Source of the DNA: Piezodorus guildinii
Taxonomy: Eukaryota; Arthropoda; Insecta; Hemiptera; Pentatomidae
Assembly: GCA_023052935.1 (NCBI GenBank)
Contig: CM041298.1
Location: 22,868,692 to 22,932,691 of the forward strand
Direction of reading: 5' to 3'
Length of the DNA stretch: 64,000 bases
The notes under the pieces were generated by a model. It was not told where the DNA came from. It did not search any database and was given only the letters and a program-made list of their open reading frames with translations. Numbering within the stretch: position 1 is the stretch's first letter; each line of letters starts with the position of its first letter. This document shows positions 1-11,268 of the stretch, piece after piece. A program made the translations under genes and the position numbers.

Positions 1-39
1 TTGAATTTGACTTGGAAAAGGTTGAATTTGACTTGGAAA

Positions 40-40
<1 letters not shown>

Positions 41-101
<61 letters not shown>
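41..101. repeat. (TA)n microsatellite
   Basis: About 60 bp of uninterrupted TA repeat directly upstream of the first RTE-like fragment. ORFs read through such arrays are artefacts. Confidence 0.95.
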
Positions 102-105
<4 letters not shown>

Positions 106-160
106 CTTCTTTATTCTTATATTATATAATTATTCTTTATATATAAGGTGATGTGTACCG

Positions 161-1003
161 AGAAAGGCTTAAATATGGGTGACAAGATTCCGGTTTTGGG
201 GTATGCCGATGATTTGGTACTACTAGGTGAAGATACGGAAACCATACAACTAAATACAAGTGTGTTAATAAAAACCGGTAAACAAATAGGTCTCGAATTA
301 AGTACCGATAAGACAAAATATATGATTAGTTGCAGAAATGGTGGCGATCTTGATGACATTAATATTTCAGGTCATACTTTTAAACACGTAGAGGAATTCA
401 AGTATTTAGGTTCAATAATAACAAGAAAAAATGAAATCCAGGAAGAAATAAAGTCCTGGTTAAAGGTGGGAAATGCGTGTTATTATTCAGTTGCTAAATT
501 ACTTAGCGCGCGGCTTCTGTCTAAAAACTTAAAGGTTAGAATTTATAAAACTATTATTTTTCCAACGGTTCTTTACGGATGCGAAACGTGGCCGCTTACT
601 TTGAAGGATGAACAACGGCTTAAGGTTTTCGAGAATAAGGTACTGCGTAAAATATTTGGTCCGAAGAGAGATGAGGCCACTGGGGAGTTTAGAAGGTTGC
701 ACAACGCGGAATTGCGGAGTTTGTACCCTGTGAATATAATTGAGTTGATAGCATCGCGGAGACTCAAATGGGCGCGTAAAGTTGTTGAGCTTAGTGAGGA
801 ACGGATTCCGAGAAAGTTGGTATTCGCTGAACCGACTGATAGGCGTCCGAAAGGTAGGCCGAGGCGTCGATGGGGGGATTGCGTTAAGGCTGATCTCGGG
901 GGCTTGGGCTTGACCGGTGAACATTGGACGAGTCTATGCAGGCGAAGTTTGGTGGTATCGGCATCGAACCTTCGGGTTCGGTAAGCCTATTATTATTATT
1001 ATT

Positions 1004-1004
<1 letters not shown>
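161..1004 (+). pseudogene. RTE-like LINE, 5'-truncated ORF2 3' half (copy 1)
   Basis: C-terminal half of a non-LTR reverse transcriptase. The open frame runs from 175 to the stop at 982-984 and begins just before the catalytic motif YADD (in GYADDLVLLGED). Downstream come the FKYLGSI and YGCETW blocks, then a basic tail ending in RRRW. The copy lacks its endonuclease and most of the RT, and it abuts an AT array at its 5' side. The 3' end is a hairpin with a TTCG loop (965-980) followed by an ATT-type microsatellite, as is common in RTE-like elements. Frame disruption just upstream of the open frame is shared with the copy at 33371. The clade assignment (RTE-like) is by recognition of protein blocks only. 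It is a dead fragment. Confidence 0.8.

Positions 1005-1078
<74 letters not shown>
1005..1078. repeat. (AT)n microsatellite
   Basis: AT array at the 3' microsatellite of RTE copy 1, interrupted by one TATT, then a short GT run. Confidence 0.95.
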
Positions 1079-1082
<4 letters not shown>

Positions 1083-1342
1083 GTGTGTGAAAAAATTGAA
1101 ATTTTACACATAAATACTCGCATAACTCAGTTATTTTTGACAATAGAGAAAAGTATGTGTAAGTGAAAGAATCGCCAGTTATAAACTCGCGACCTTAGAC
1201 AGAGAAGGTTTTATGCTAGCCACTGCACGACAAATTGTAATTTGAAAAATAATCAATTAAAGTAGTTCAATAATGAATAAATGACCGATTTTTCTGTTTC
1301 GCTTAAAACTTATAATTGATATAATTAAAAAGTTGATATATG

Positions 1343-1975
1343 GTAATAATAATAATACTTGGCTTACCGAACCCGAAGCTTAGATGCCAATACCACCAAA
1401 CCTCGCCTGCACAGACTCGTCCAATGTTTTCCGGTCAAGCCCAAGCCCCCGAGATCAGCCTTAATGATATCCTGTTCAGCAATTCGGTTCAGCGAATACC
1501 AACTTTCTCGGAATCCGTTCCTCACCGAGCCTAACAACTTTACTCGCCCATTTGAGTCTCCGCGATGATATTAACTCAATTATAATCACAGGGTACAAAC
1601 TCCACAATTCCGCGTTGTGCAACCTTCTAAACTCCCCAGTGGCCTCATCTCTCTTCGGACTAAATATTTTACGCAGTACCTTATTTTCGAAAACCTTAAG
1701 CCGTTGTTCATCCTTCAAAGTAAGCGACCACGTTTCACATCCGTAAAGAACCGTCGGAAGAATAATAGTTTTATAAATTCTAACCTTTATGTTTTTAGAC
1801 AGAAGCCGCGAGCTAAGTAATTTAGCAACTGAATAATAAAATGCATTTCTCACCTTTAACGGGGAATTTCTTTCTTTCTGGATTTCATTTTTTTTTGTTA
1901 TTATTGAACTTAAGTACTTGAACTTCTCCACGTGTTCAAAAGTATGCCCTGGTATATTAATATTATCAAGATTGA
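1343..1975 (-). pseudogene. RTE-like LINE, ORF2 C-terminal fragment (copy 2)
   Basis: Minus-strand copy of the same family as 161-1004. The + strand begins with AAT repeats (the 3' tail in reverse) and then the 3'-end sequence. The main open stretch (1931 to 1476 on the minus strand) carries FKYLSSI, YGCETW and the KVLRKIF block, then breaks. It lacks YADD. The order and opposite orientation relative to copy 1 show two separate insertions, not a tandem. Confidence 0.75.
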
Positions 1976-2554
1976 TATATAGTACCTTATTAAAAAAAAT
2001 GCCTCAAATAGTAAGTAAACTGTATTGTACTATGAATTTCATTGAGAAGCTACCAGAAGTCAGGTGTTGGAACAGGACTGGGTCAGTGTTGAATTAAAGC
2101 TACTTCGTTACGTGCGCGATAAGCCGGGAAACGGCCTGAGCGAGATCTTAACCAGCGATAGTGGTCTAATGAAAGCTTAGCAGCCGCAAAGGCACTTGGG
2201 ATGTGTGTATCTCCCACTTTTTATTTTTTGTTTCTATTTTTTTTATTTTAACCGCGACTGGGCCGGTTTCGAGATAGTGGCCCTGTTTGTTCTCGATGTT
2301 TTATATAACTTTGCTATCTGATTTTTATCTTTCCCTTTCGTGACGTGCTTTGGAATCAAGCTATTAACGTCTTTCCAAAGTTCCACTAGGGCCTTTTGAC
2401 CTATTCGATTAATTTTTACTACTTGAGGTATAATCCTTTGAACTAGTTTAATACTGAACGGAGAGAGAGAGAGAGACGCTTTATTTTATTAACTAGCGAC
2501 GTGTCCTTGCTTTACAGGGGTGCGATTAAAATGTGGTGATATTTATGTTTAAAA
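1976..2554. other. Unassigned spacer
   Basis: No coding signal recognised. Bases 2070-2210 are GC-richer than the surroundings and hold no frame I recognise. A short GA run lies near 2461-2475. Confidence 0.5.
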
Positions 2555-4150
2555 AACTTCAGTTTAACCAATTAAAAGTTAATCACCTTTGTATTATGAG
2601 TTCATCGTAAAGGAAAGTGCACTTATCAAGAAAATATTATGTTTACAATGCAACGTATTTTTATTATAATATTTAATCATAGGCAGAAATTAAAAAAAAC
2701 CTGGTGCGGGCAACACACGACTTTCACTTACCTCCGTTTTTAGAATCAATTAAAGAATTTTTAAATATAGTTAGAGATAAAAATGAGTTAAACCATTAAA
2801 GAATTAATTAAATGGAATTTCTATTGAAACATGTGTTTTATTAAAAAAAATCTATTATATTATTATCTAAAATAATCACTTAGTTTTATCGGATATTCAT
2901 TACTCTCTATTAACTTTTAAAAGCTTGTGTATGAGATAATATTTTTTCTAAAATCTCAAGCTTTCCAACGGTATATCACAAATGTATATTACTGTTGTTA
3001 TGTTCAAAAACAAAAAATTGCATAAAACATATTTTTTCAGTTTTTTCCTTTAGTTGGGTATCAAATTCATTCAATTTATATGTTTATCTGTATTTTATCA
3101 GTGGTAACAAGATAATATAGTTATTTTTATAGAACCGACAAAATTAAAGGTACTTTACAGAAAGAAAATTTAAAATATCGGCATTTAAGCCTTGTCAAAC
3201 CATTTTAATCCAAATGAAACCTAAATTATATTAAAGCACATTAAATTTTACATCGATATAGCGAGTTTAATCAAAATCGTCGGAACCTTTTCGAGAAAAT
3301 CGAAAAAAGGTGCTAAATGCCTGGTATAAAGTGGATCTTCTGGTAAGCTCATATTAATGAAAAAGGTTTTGTAACGTCTTAGGCGCATATTTGTCTTAAA
3401 TATGAAATTTCAGTTTCTTAGGACTTACCGTTTCCGCCCGGGAGTCACCACACACACACACACACACACACACAGACCTTTTTGCGGGACTTGTTTATTT
3501 GGACTCAGGGGACCCTGAAATGTGTATTTCCGTTGAAAACTGGAATTCGAAAATTTTCACGATCGCAATACTTTCCCTTACTATATGTAGTAAGTGAATG
3601 TGAAAATAAATTGATTAATAAATCATAAATTGGTTTAGTTTATTTGCTTGTTATTTTTAACGGTTTCTGCTTTATTCGGTTTATTACAGTTTTATATTTC
3701 ATATTAACATTCTCTAAATACATTTTAATCCATTAAAGTAAACAAGAAAGTCCCATTTAGCTTACATTGGAGCTACTGTTTTTGAAATGATCTAAAAGTA
3801 GAAATGATTATTAACAATGTTAGTTTAGGACAACTTTCCATTTATGTTAACAACTTACGATTTGGTACATTTTTTTTTTTCTAAAATTTTGACTACTGTA
3901 TGTAGTATATGACATTGTACGATCGCCATGAATCACCAACCTGCCTGATCCGCAACATTACAAATAACATTTAATCATATATTTATTGGCTTACACTACT
4001 TTATTTTAACTTGTACGATTTATTTTTTTGCATTTTAACTTTTAAAATCTTGCGCTTTCCAACGGTATATTACACGTCTAAGTTACTACTTAAGTTTCTG
4101 GAATAATATTTTTATGGCTTGTACACAAAAAAAAATTGTTTCCGTCTAAG
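2555..4150. repeat. Rep-B repeat, copy 1 (interrupted by Rep-A)
   Basis: The segments 2555-2691 and 3605-4150 match, in the same order and orientation, 23310-23880 and then 25455-25540. Shared stretches include TTATGAGTTCATCGTAA, ACGATTTGGT and GCGCTTTCCAACGG. In copy 1 the homology is split by the Rep-A unit at 2692-3604. In copy 2 it is continuous there but is split later by a Tc1 element. Rep-B is non-coding and diverged. Its right part resembles a distant Rep-A relative. Confidence 0.65.
2692..3604 (-). repeat. Rep-A repeat, near full-length (reverse)
   Basis: About 0.9 kb non-coding repeat in reverse orientation. It starts at an A-run plus CTGGTGCGGGCAACACACGA and ends at TTACTATATGTAGTAAGTGA, the terminal palindrome. 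It includes a CA microsatellite at 3449-3473. Many copies follow in this window. The homologous empty site near 23475 defines both ends approximately. No ORF was seen. Confidence 0.75.
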
Positions 4151-4264
4151 GAAAAGCTGAATTGCACAATGTATTTTACTAATAAACCAAGGGGAAACAA
4201 TGCTCAAAATGATGGTAAAACCCGTATCAAAATACTAGACTGATTTAGAGTTTAGAAGGTTTCC

Positions 4265-4488
4265 CGGAATTAGGCCTTAATCACGCTCAGCCGCCAGGTT
4301 TTTTCCCAATTGATTTGGGTACCCACTTTATAGAGGCTGGGTCTGCCCCAGGAGGGTCTCCATACCCTAGGGTCGCCCCCCGACTGAATTAAAAGAATAA
4401 ATAATATTTCTGCCACAGGCGGGATTCGAACCTAGGACCCGGAGCACAGCAGACTAGTGCTCTATCCACTAGACCACGCCGCTCCCGT
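4265..4488 (-). repeat. SINE3, tRNA-derived (near full-length)
   Basis: On the minus strand it starts with a tRNA-like head: GGGAGCGGCGTGGTCTAGTG with an A-box-like region, then GGTTCGAATCCC as the B box (about 4426-4437 on +). A body follows with the core GTATGGAGACCCTCC and GGGTACCC. The sequence after the T arm does not pair with the 5' acceptor GGGAGCG, so this is a SINE, not a tRNA gene. Other copies lie at 28320, 44580-45512 and 50440. Confidence 0.75.
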
Positions 4489-4490
4489 AT

Positions 4491-5362
4491 TTTTTAATAA
4501 TAATAATTTATTTTTGTTCATAATTTAAAGTCCACGGAGATAGGAAAGTATCATTTAACACAGGAGATTTCATGGGTGATAAAATTTAGAGGAAACCTCT
4601 TTGAATTTTCTCCCATCACTTTTGGTTGGATCCAAATTATCCCTTCAATGGAAAAATTTAGAGACTGAAAAGCAACAGAAAGGGCCACACTCAAGGTTTC
4701 TGCAACCTTTTATCAGTTTTCTCGAATACCATTCAATCGGATCTTTTGATTGGCCATCAGCCGAGTAGCCTTAATATAAACCCTATCCATTGAGTCTGTA
4801 AACAAAGAAAGAGATTCCCAACTTAGTCTATAACAGTTTATAAAATAAATAATGGATTTTAATAAAAAAAATATATTAATGCCTTAAGAATGTAAACTTC
4901 ATTACATCATTGACATATCAAGTAACGATATTTACGATTTACGAAAATCTGGTGCGCGCAAAATACAACCTTCACTAACTAACTACTTAAAATTAAGTTT
5001 AAATATGAATTAAGGATCTCAAAATAAAGATAATTACTGCATAAACGGATGAATTATTAAAAAAAAGAATTTTAAAAAGTATTGATTTATAGGCTAATTA
5101 ACTCATACCAATCTATATCCTTAGACGTGAATGCTTCTCCTGAAGATTGTGTTAGTATTTATTCCGTCGATTTAATTCCTTGTTTTAAGATCTTTATGAC
5201 ACATTTTCAGATGACCTGGCCTAGGTGTGTGATAGTTTTTTTTGGTCTCGACATTCAAGGTAATCTCAAAAAATTTCCTATTATGAGTTTACATTGTACC
5301 ACTTGAACATGAAAAAAAAACCCTGATATTTAGGACCTCAACATAGTCATATCCGGGTGATC
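4491..5362. other. Spacer with a Rep-A end fragment
   Basis: AT-rich and without a recognised gene. Bases 4947-5075 match the CTGGTGC end of Rep-A (reverse orientation, diverged). A 74-codon frame at 5082-5306 has no family resemblance and low complexity. Confidence 0.45.
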
Positions 5363-5650
5363 AGGATTTTGAATTGTAAGGATTGAAGACGGGAAGAATT
5401 CGATAGTTTAGTGGAGCCCAAAGCTCAACCCTTTACGTCCAGATAGGTCTTATGATGGTCCCTTTTGTAGTTAAGATTAGAGCGTCTGTCTAGTAAGTGT
5501 TGAAGTAACCGACAGCGGCGAGCAGTTTCAGTCTAGTGTGGGGATTCCATGTTAGATGTTTGTTAAGTAGAAGTCCTAGGTAGCGGATCTGTTCAACTGG
5601 AACAAGCGGAATATTTTTAAAGGATACTGTAGGGCAGGATGCACAGGTTT
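5363..5650 (-). pseudogene. Jockey-type J1 LINE fragment, ORF2 (part 1)
   Basis: Diverged minus-strand match to the full-length element (about 53230-53550), covering the ORF2 region after the RT core, with the block equivalent to RLIYMTIIRPIWTYG. It is interrupted at about 5650 by a CR1-like insertion and resumes at 6398 exactly where expected (GTTTACGACGAAGG). Stops and indels show it is dead. Confidence 0.75.
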
Positions 5651-6397
5651 AATAATAATAATAATAATAAATTCTTTATTTATTCTGGGACAAGTCCCTT
5701 TTGAATAATTTTACAAAACATACAAAAAGAACTTTAGTGTCTTAGAGTACAAACATGAGACAAACAAAAAATAATAGAAATAAAAATAAAATAAACAGTG
5801 GACAATAGTGATAAATTAAAAGGTAGCTTCTAATAATAATAATTAATAACAAAACTAGACAAAAGATAAAACAGAAACATATTTGCATATATACAAAATT
5901 TTAATTAATAGTGCTTTACTGTATTGATGTAAAATTAATAAAATAATAAAGTTAAATATGCAAGTGCACCACAATGGAAGATATTATATTTAAATAATCG
6001 TTTCTATATGTTTTTATTTAACTAATTTAAATTGAATTGGCAAATCTATTTAGGGTTCTTTAAAAATTGAATAGAGAGGAAGTGATCTAATAGACGGGAT
6101 TTGAAGGTTTGAAGAGTATCTGAATGTCGAATATGTGAAGGAATGGAATTCCATACGAAAGAGGAGCGGATTAGAAAGGATCTGTCGAAAGCTGCGGTTT
6201 GATGAGGCGCCATATACTGGCCTGAAGGCCGAGAACGAGTGTTACGGAAATGAATGGATGATTTGAATAAAAACATATCTGAGACGTACGATGGGCCGCT
6301 GGATTGGAGAACATGGAAGAGGAACGTTGCCAGGAAGTATTTACAATGGTAGAAAGGGTAAAGCCACTTCAACTCTTCGTAGAATCTGGCAACAGAA
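5651..6397 (-). pseudogene. CR1-like LINE 3' end, inserted in J1
   Basis: The minus-strand frame 6372-6046 encodes the C-terminal tail of a LINE ORF2, with the block FDRSFLIRSSFVWNSIPSHI typical of CR1/I-type tails. About 370 bp of 3' UTR follows, ending in a GGGAC-AA-GTCCC hairpin (5687-5698) and an ATT-type microsatellite. The copy interrupts J1, with GGTTT at both junctions as the likely short TSD. A close relative (50735-51330, +) shares the protein block and 3' hairpin. The clade name is tentative. Confidence 0.65.
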
Positions 6398-6796
6398 GGG
6401 GTTTACGACGAAGGATAAAGGTTATTTGGTGGGATTTGTTGAAATTTATTTTAATTCGCAAAATTGATCTGACAACATACCTCAAGGTCTCTGATGTGGG
6501 ATTGAAGGGTTTGAGAGGCAACAGTTGGATCGTTATTGACTGATAACACACAAGTGTCATCAGCAAAGGTAGAAAGGAAGATGTTGGGATATCAGCTGCA
6601 TAAACTGTGTAAAGAATTGGTACTTCCTTGAGGAACCCCAGCAGACTGATTAAAAGTGAACGAATAGGAACTATTGTTATTTATATTGAAGGATCTGTTG
6701 GAGAGGAGGCTTAAATAATGAGAAAGTTATTAGGAGGAAGGAATTTACGGCGGAGTTTGTACAGCAGTCCTGGGTGCCAGGCTCGGTCAAAGGAAA
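6398..6796 (-). pseudogene. Jockey-type J1 LINE fragment, ORF2 (part 2)
   Basis: Continuation of the J1 copy at 5363-5650. It covers the equivalent of 53545-53945 in the full-length element, including the YADD-DTCVLS region near 6540-6570 on the minus strand. It ends at GGTCAAAGG, next to TTTA and AT repeats. It has several frame breaks. Confidence 0.7.
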
Positions 6797-6862
6797 TTTA
6801 TATTTATATTATACAGTATTATTTACATTTATATTTATATTATTTGTTTGTTTATTTATTAT

Positions 6863-6866
<4 letters not shown>

Positions 6867-6919
<53 letters not shown>
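6867..6919. repeat. (AT)n microsatellite
   Basis: AT array between the J1 fragment and a SINE1 copy, probably expanded from the AT-rich SINE tail. Confidence 0.9.
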
Positions 6920-6921
<2 letters not shown>

Positions 6922-6922
<1 letters not shown>

Positions 6923-7170
6923 TTTATGCTACTGTGGTTAAAAAGACGATGCTACAGTGGGAGTTCTAAATTTGGCCTATCTAGGTATAATTAGGATAGG
7001 GGTCTTTAACGAGTACCTGACATCGCACAGGCTCAGGACCACCTTTTAACGCCCTCTCCAAAGGATGGCATAACTAAGTATTTTTCACTCCCATTAAGGA
7101 CCACCTGCGGGTTCAAACCCGTGATTTTTGGCATATTAATCTGTTATGCTAACCAACCTGCCTTAGGTGA
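6922..7170 (-). repeat. SINE1, tRNA-derived
   Basis: Minus-strand copy of SINE1. The tRNA-like head is at the right (B box GGGTTTGAACCC-like, about 7110-7122 on +). The body has TCTTTAACGAGTACCTGACA, and the 3' tail is replaced by the AT array. It is diverged from the reference copy at 52175-52471. Confidence 0.7.
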
Positions 7171-7414
7171 TCCATTATATTATTATTAGAAAACTATGAC
7201 TGTAATGTCGCCTGCATTATTGAAATGCAAAGCTCAGCAATCATGCGGGTATAATCTATGCTTCAACCTTCAAGGCGTTTAGAAGTATTCATCAGTCTTC
7301 TGAACTACTAATAGTTCCGTATAATTAAATTTTAACCTAAACATAAAAAAAAAGAATAAATAAGATAATAATAAATAAAAAACTGAACTAGTCAAAACTA
7401 AATTCATATTAGTG

Positions 7415-7590
7415 TGGATGTAATAAGTTGACCGTTGAGAATTAGACAGCTAGTTTCCATTCTCCCACCATGCGCCCTGATGATGACCCACTAAGGGGGT
7501 CGAAACGTTGACAAACAATAAAATAGTTGAAACTGTTTAGTTGTTTCATTTAATGACCGCCACCCGGATTAATTCCTTCCAATAAATTCA
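7415..7590 (+). repeat. Penelope-like terminal fragment with hammerhead-like core
   Basis: A non-coding segment containing GTTGACCGTTGAGAA (7427-7441), a hammerhead-like core (7477-7506), then AACAATAAAATAGTTG and a tail with ACCGCCACCCGG. The same blocks recur at 31748-31985. GTTGACCGTTGAGAA also recurs at 58979-58993. PLE terminal repeats are known to carry hammerhead motifs, which is why I assign it so. No PLE coding sequence is attached here. Confidence 0.5.
7477..7506 (+). ncRNA. Hammerhead-ribozyme-like core
   Basis: CTGATGA (7477-7483), one unpaired T, then stem II GACCC (7485-7489) pairing with GGGTC (7497-7501) across a 7-nt loop, then GAAAC (7502-7506). This matches the CUGANGA...GAAA hammerhead core apart from the extra nucleotide before stem II. 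I could not identify stems I and III or a cleavage site with certainty. Confidence 0.45.
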
Positions 7591-7689
7591 TATTACATTA
7601 TGCAGTATTTGTTTTTTTTACTCTAATCTACTAAAGCCCATATTTATTGTCATATGTGTTATTTTTTTAATGCATTTTGTTTTTTTAAA

Positions 7690-8590
7690 TAATAACAGTA
7701 ATATACATGTATAATATGCCGTTGGAAAGCTAAAGATTTTAGAAAAATTATTATCTTATTCACATCTTAAACACATGCTTCAATACAAATTCAATATAAT
7801 TAATTCTTTATTATTTTCACTCATTTTTACTTTCACTTAACTATATGTGAAATATATAGAAATGAATATTATTGCGATCGTGAAAATTTTCTAATTCCAG
7901 TTTTCAACATGAATACACGTTTTAGTGAAGGAGATGTCCAAGTGAAGGAGAAAACCGAAAAAATATTTTTTTTTTTGCAATTTTTTATTTTTGAATATAA
8001 GAACAGTAATATACATGTATAATTTACCGTTGGAGGGGAGCCCGTGTCTGAGTGGCTAGCGCGCTAGTCTCTCATGCTAAAGTTGTGAGTTCGAATCCCA
8101 GTCCCAACGGGGCTTTTATAAGAATGTAATTAAATGGGGATTCACTCACAGACTCTCCCCCGGATATGTGAGACCCGTCAGCCAAATGGTGGCCACTCAC
8201 AAAATTATTCGTAGGGAGTGATGACCCTAAACTAGAAAATACATCACGAAACGTGAGTGTAACCTCTCAGGAGATTACGCCGCGAGGCCCAGGGCCTACA
8301 CGGCCTGTCGCGCCACGAAAAAAAAATTTACCGTTGTAGAGCTAAAGATTTAAAAAAAAAAATATCTTATTCACAAGCTTGCAAAAGTTGATAAGCCGAA
8401 ATAACTAACTGATTGTTTTAGATAAGAATATTGTAGATTTTTTTAATAAAACACAAGTTTATATACAAATTCTATATAATTAATTCTTTATTAGTTTTAC
8501 TAATTTCTATCTATAACAGTATTTGAAAATTCATTAATCGATTTTAGCAACGAAGGTAAGTGAAATTCATGTGTTGCCCACACCAGATTT
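7690..8590 (+). repeat. Rep-A repeats (one partial, one with SINE2 inside)
   Basis: Bases 7690-7835 are a 3' part of Rep-A. From 7840 a second copy starts (terminal palindrome, then GATCGTGAAAATTTTC). It carries a large internal deletion, is interrupted by SINE2 at 8033-8324, and ends at the GTTGCCCACACCAGA end near 8587. Confidence 0.7.
8033..8324 (+). repeat. SINE2, tRNA-derived, full-length
   Basis: A 292-bp insertion with a perfect TSD AATTTACCGTTG (8021-8032 and 8325-8336). The tRNA-like head (GGAGCCCGTGTCTGAGTGGC) has a B box GAGTTCGAATCCC at 8088-8100. A body with GTGAGACCCGTCAGCC follows, then an A-rich tail. Tail and TSD indicate LINE-mediated insertion into Rep-A. Confidence 0.85.
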
Positions 8591-8595
8591 CTTTA

Positions 8596-8675
8596 TTATT
8601 GAAATACAGCTGCATTTGTGCTGGTATACTCTTCTTCTTAAATATTGTTCGGATGTTCCAAAATAAGATTTCTGA
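8596..8675 (-). pseudogene. Penelope-like GIY-YIG domain fragment
   Basis: Short minus-strand piece encoding KSYFGTSEQYL and RRVYQHKCS. It closely matches the GIY-YIG endonuclease region of the PLE at 60490-61155. It is a tiny remnant next to the end of a Rep-A copy. Confidence 0.6.
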
Positions 8676-8941
8676 AAACACAAGGAGAATATCTTGTGTT
8701 GGCCGAACCGTTGAGGAAAGGGCGAGGTTGGTAACGCTGATAGGCAGTTGTTGAACAATTAGCCCTAGTCAAACTGTTGTGTTAGCTCCACTGGACGTTA
8801 ATGGGAAGTGAGCTTCGTTAACAAGGGTTAAAACCGAAGGATGGGGGTGATGGGTACTTCGCACGGATCACTAAGTCAATTCCAACAACTGCCGAATTAT
8901 GAGAGCGATCAAATAGAAATTATTGTATTTTGTATTGATTT

Positions 8942-9269
8942 GTGATTTTATTTCGTGTTAGGGCAACAAAGGATTTGTTTTGTAAAAAAAACAGGTTTAA
9001 TAATAATAATAATAAATTCTTTATTTATTCTGGGACAAGTCCCTTTTGAATAATTTTACAAAACATACAAAAAGAACTTAAGTGTCTTAGAGTACAAACC
9101 TGAGACAAACAAAAAATAATAGAAATAAAAATAAAATAAAAAGTGGACAATAGTGATAAATTAAAAGGTAGCTTCTAATAATAATAATTAATAACAAAAC
9201 TAGACAAAAGATAAAACAGTGATTTTATTTCGTGTGTTAGGGCAACAAAGGATTTGTTTTGTAAAAAAA
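8942..9269 (-). mobile_element. CR1-like LINE 3' tail insertion with 49-bp TSD
   Basis: The insert (8992-9218) is the 3' UTR end of the CR1-like family, nearly identical to 5651-5870 with few differences in about 215 bp. It contains the GGGAC hairpin (9032-9043) and microsatellite. It is flanked by a direct repeat: 8942-8991 and 9219-9269, identical apart from a 2-nt indel and A-run length. A severely 5'-truncated insertion with an unusually long TSD is the simplest reading. Eight bases beyond the microsatellite (ACAGGTTT on +) match the host J1 sequence at the 5650 locus. Confidence 0.75.
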
Positions 9270-9329
9270 AAAAAAAAAATAGAAAATAGTACACTTCTAC
9301 ACGATGTAAAGTAATTTGTATTTTACTTT

Positions 9330-9507
9330 TTGATTAGAAGCCGAAACGGTGGCGATCTTGGTGATATTGATATAGCAGGGCATACTTTTGGACAAGTAGA
9401 GAAATTTAAGTATTTAGGTTCAATGATAAGGAGAAAAAATAAAATCCAGGAGGAAATAAAGTCTCGGTTACAGGCGGAAAATGGGTGTTATTATTCAGTT
9501 GCTAATA

Positions 9508-9508
<1 letters not shown>
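9330..9508 (+). pseudogene. RTE-like LINE fragment (copy 3)
   Basis: Short open segment with RNGGDLGDID and FKYLGSMI, equivalent to the region after YADD in copies 1 and 5. It is truncated by an AT array at 9511. Confidence 0.7.

Positions 9509-9510
<2 letters not shown>

Positions 9511-9566
<56 letters not shown>
9511..9566. repeat. (AT)n microsatellite
   Basis: AT array at the 3' break of RTE copy 3. Confidence 0.95.
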
Positions 9567-10499
9567 TAAGTAGTAGTAATAATAAATACTAATGATCGCA
9601 AAAATATAGATTATATAAAAAAAAAAATATTATTTTTAGGTACATAGGCTTGACTAAAATAAGAAAATACAACGCTTATTAAATTAAAATGAAGATTTAT
9701 TAACAATTACCAACTATAAGAAGTTGAACGATTTATTTTTGTTTTCAATAGAAGCTTTAAAGATAAGAAGTTTTGTTACGAACGGCTAGTACAAAATTTA
9801 TAGGCATTTGTTATGTCATCACTTTTTGTTTATAGAAATTTGTTATCAATATATGTATTATTTAAAACTGTTTTTGTTCGGTTTTCTTGAGTTTATTATT
9901 ATTTATTATTTATTTAAAGTTTCTTTGTTTATTATTTAATCAAGATTTGTATTCTTAGTTATTTTGTTAATTGTTATTTATTTTTTCTTATAATGTCGTT
10001 TCTAAAGTAGTTAGCTCAACATATATTTCAATATTTATATTTCCTTACTAAATTTAAAAAATGATTTTGTCTAAATTAAATAGAGGCCAAAACCTCTTGC
10101 TAAAAGATATAAATCTTAAAAGCAATAAAAAAATTATTATTTTTAATTTTAGACAAATGTCTAAAATTAAAAAAAATTAAATTAGATTCAAAAATGAAAA
10201 GAATAATAAGGAAACCAAATATTATTTTTAAATTTAAAAAAATACAAAATAACCAAACAGTTCTACATTTTTCATATTTTACCTACTACTTTTATTCAAG
10301 AGATTTTGAGACAAAAATTGATTCCTGAGAAGCTAGTAACTGATAATGCCTAAAAAAAAAGTTTCGACTGTAACATTGGATTTTTGACGCTACCTCCTCA
10401 ACTGCTCATTTTCGGAGATACCTTTATAGGACTCTTTTTTTTTTTTATTTGAAGTTCTTAATATAACCCCAACATCTGGCCCCTCAATTTTAAAAAAAC

Positions 10500-10557
<58 letters not shown>

Positions 10558-11268
10558 ACATATATTAAGCATCATTAGTAGAAACATTATGTAAACTCAT
10601 AATTATAAACTTGTTCTAATATTTGAAGGAATAGATTAAAATTTAACAGGCTCTGAAGGAGTGGTTGATACAGAAGTTGAAGTCGAAAGAATGAAGATAC
10701 AGCAAGAGGAGGAAACACGCATGTCGTAAACTTGAGCCTTCCTAAACTGGACACGCAAAGCCCGCCTCTCATCAGCTAAGCTTCCAAGAATATTTCAGCG
10801 AAAAATATTTTAAGAGAAAAATTCAGTAATTTTGATATTCGGGCTGAATTAAACTTTAAGTGATAAATAATCATTCATTAACATAAAATAATATGTCCAT
10901 GGAATATATACGATAATTTATGTCATTACATAAAACGACCAGCAAGTGCATTAAACAAACCATTAAGTTGTTAAAATATGCATGATATATTAATAAATAC
11001 TAACAAGATGCATTATTCCTTCATGAATAATGAGAATAATATTTTATATATGCATGATTACACCTATTTTCGAAATTATAATTTAGCCACCGATGAATAT
11101 TATAACATGTGAAAACAACCCGGTCTTTTGATGCTCATTTCACTTTCCTCGATGTCAGCTCTGGAAAAATGTGGCATGTTTTATTTCTTTGAAAGAAAGT
11201 TTTCCTTCAATAACTGATGTAAAGGCTTTTAAATAGAGTTCAGACATTTGATATAAAGAACTACTGCA
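9567..11268. other. AT-rich unassigned DNA
   Basis: About 1.7 kb, very AT-rich, with an (AT)n array at 10503-10549. No protein family, SINE or Rep-A match recognised. The frames at 10390-10772 are low-complexity or shadows. Confidence 0.5.

Noticed and set aside
3449..3473. CRISPR-like or satellite repeat
   Set aside because: A plain CA dinucleotide run within Rep-A. No spaced repeats anywhere in the window.
4426..4488. tRNA gene on the minus strand
   Set aside because: A and B boxes are good, but the acceptor stem has no 3' partner and a SINE body follows. The same head recurs at 45432-45512.
8040..8105. tRNA gene
   Set aside because: Part of a 292-bp insertion with A-tail and TSD, so a SINE2 head.
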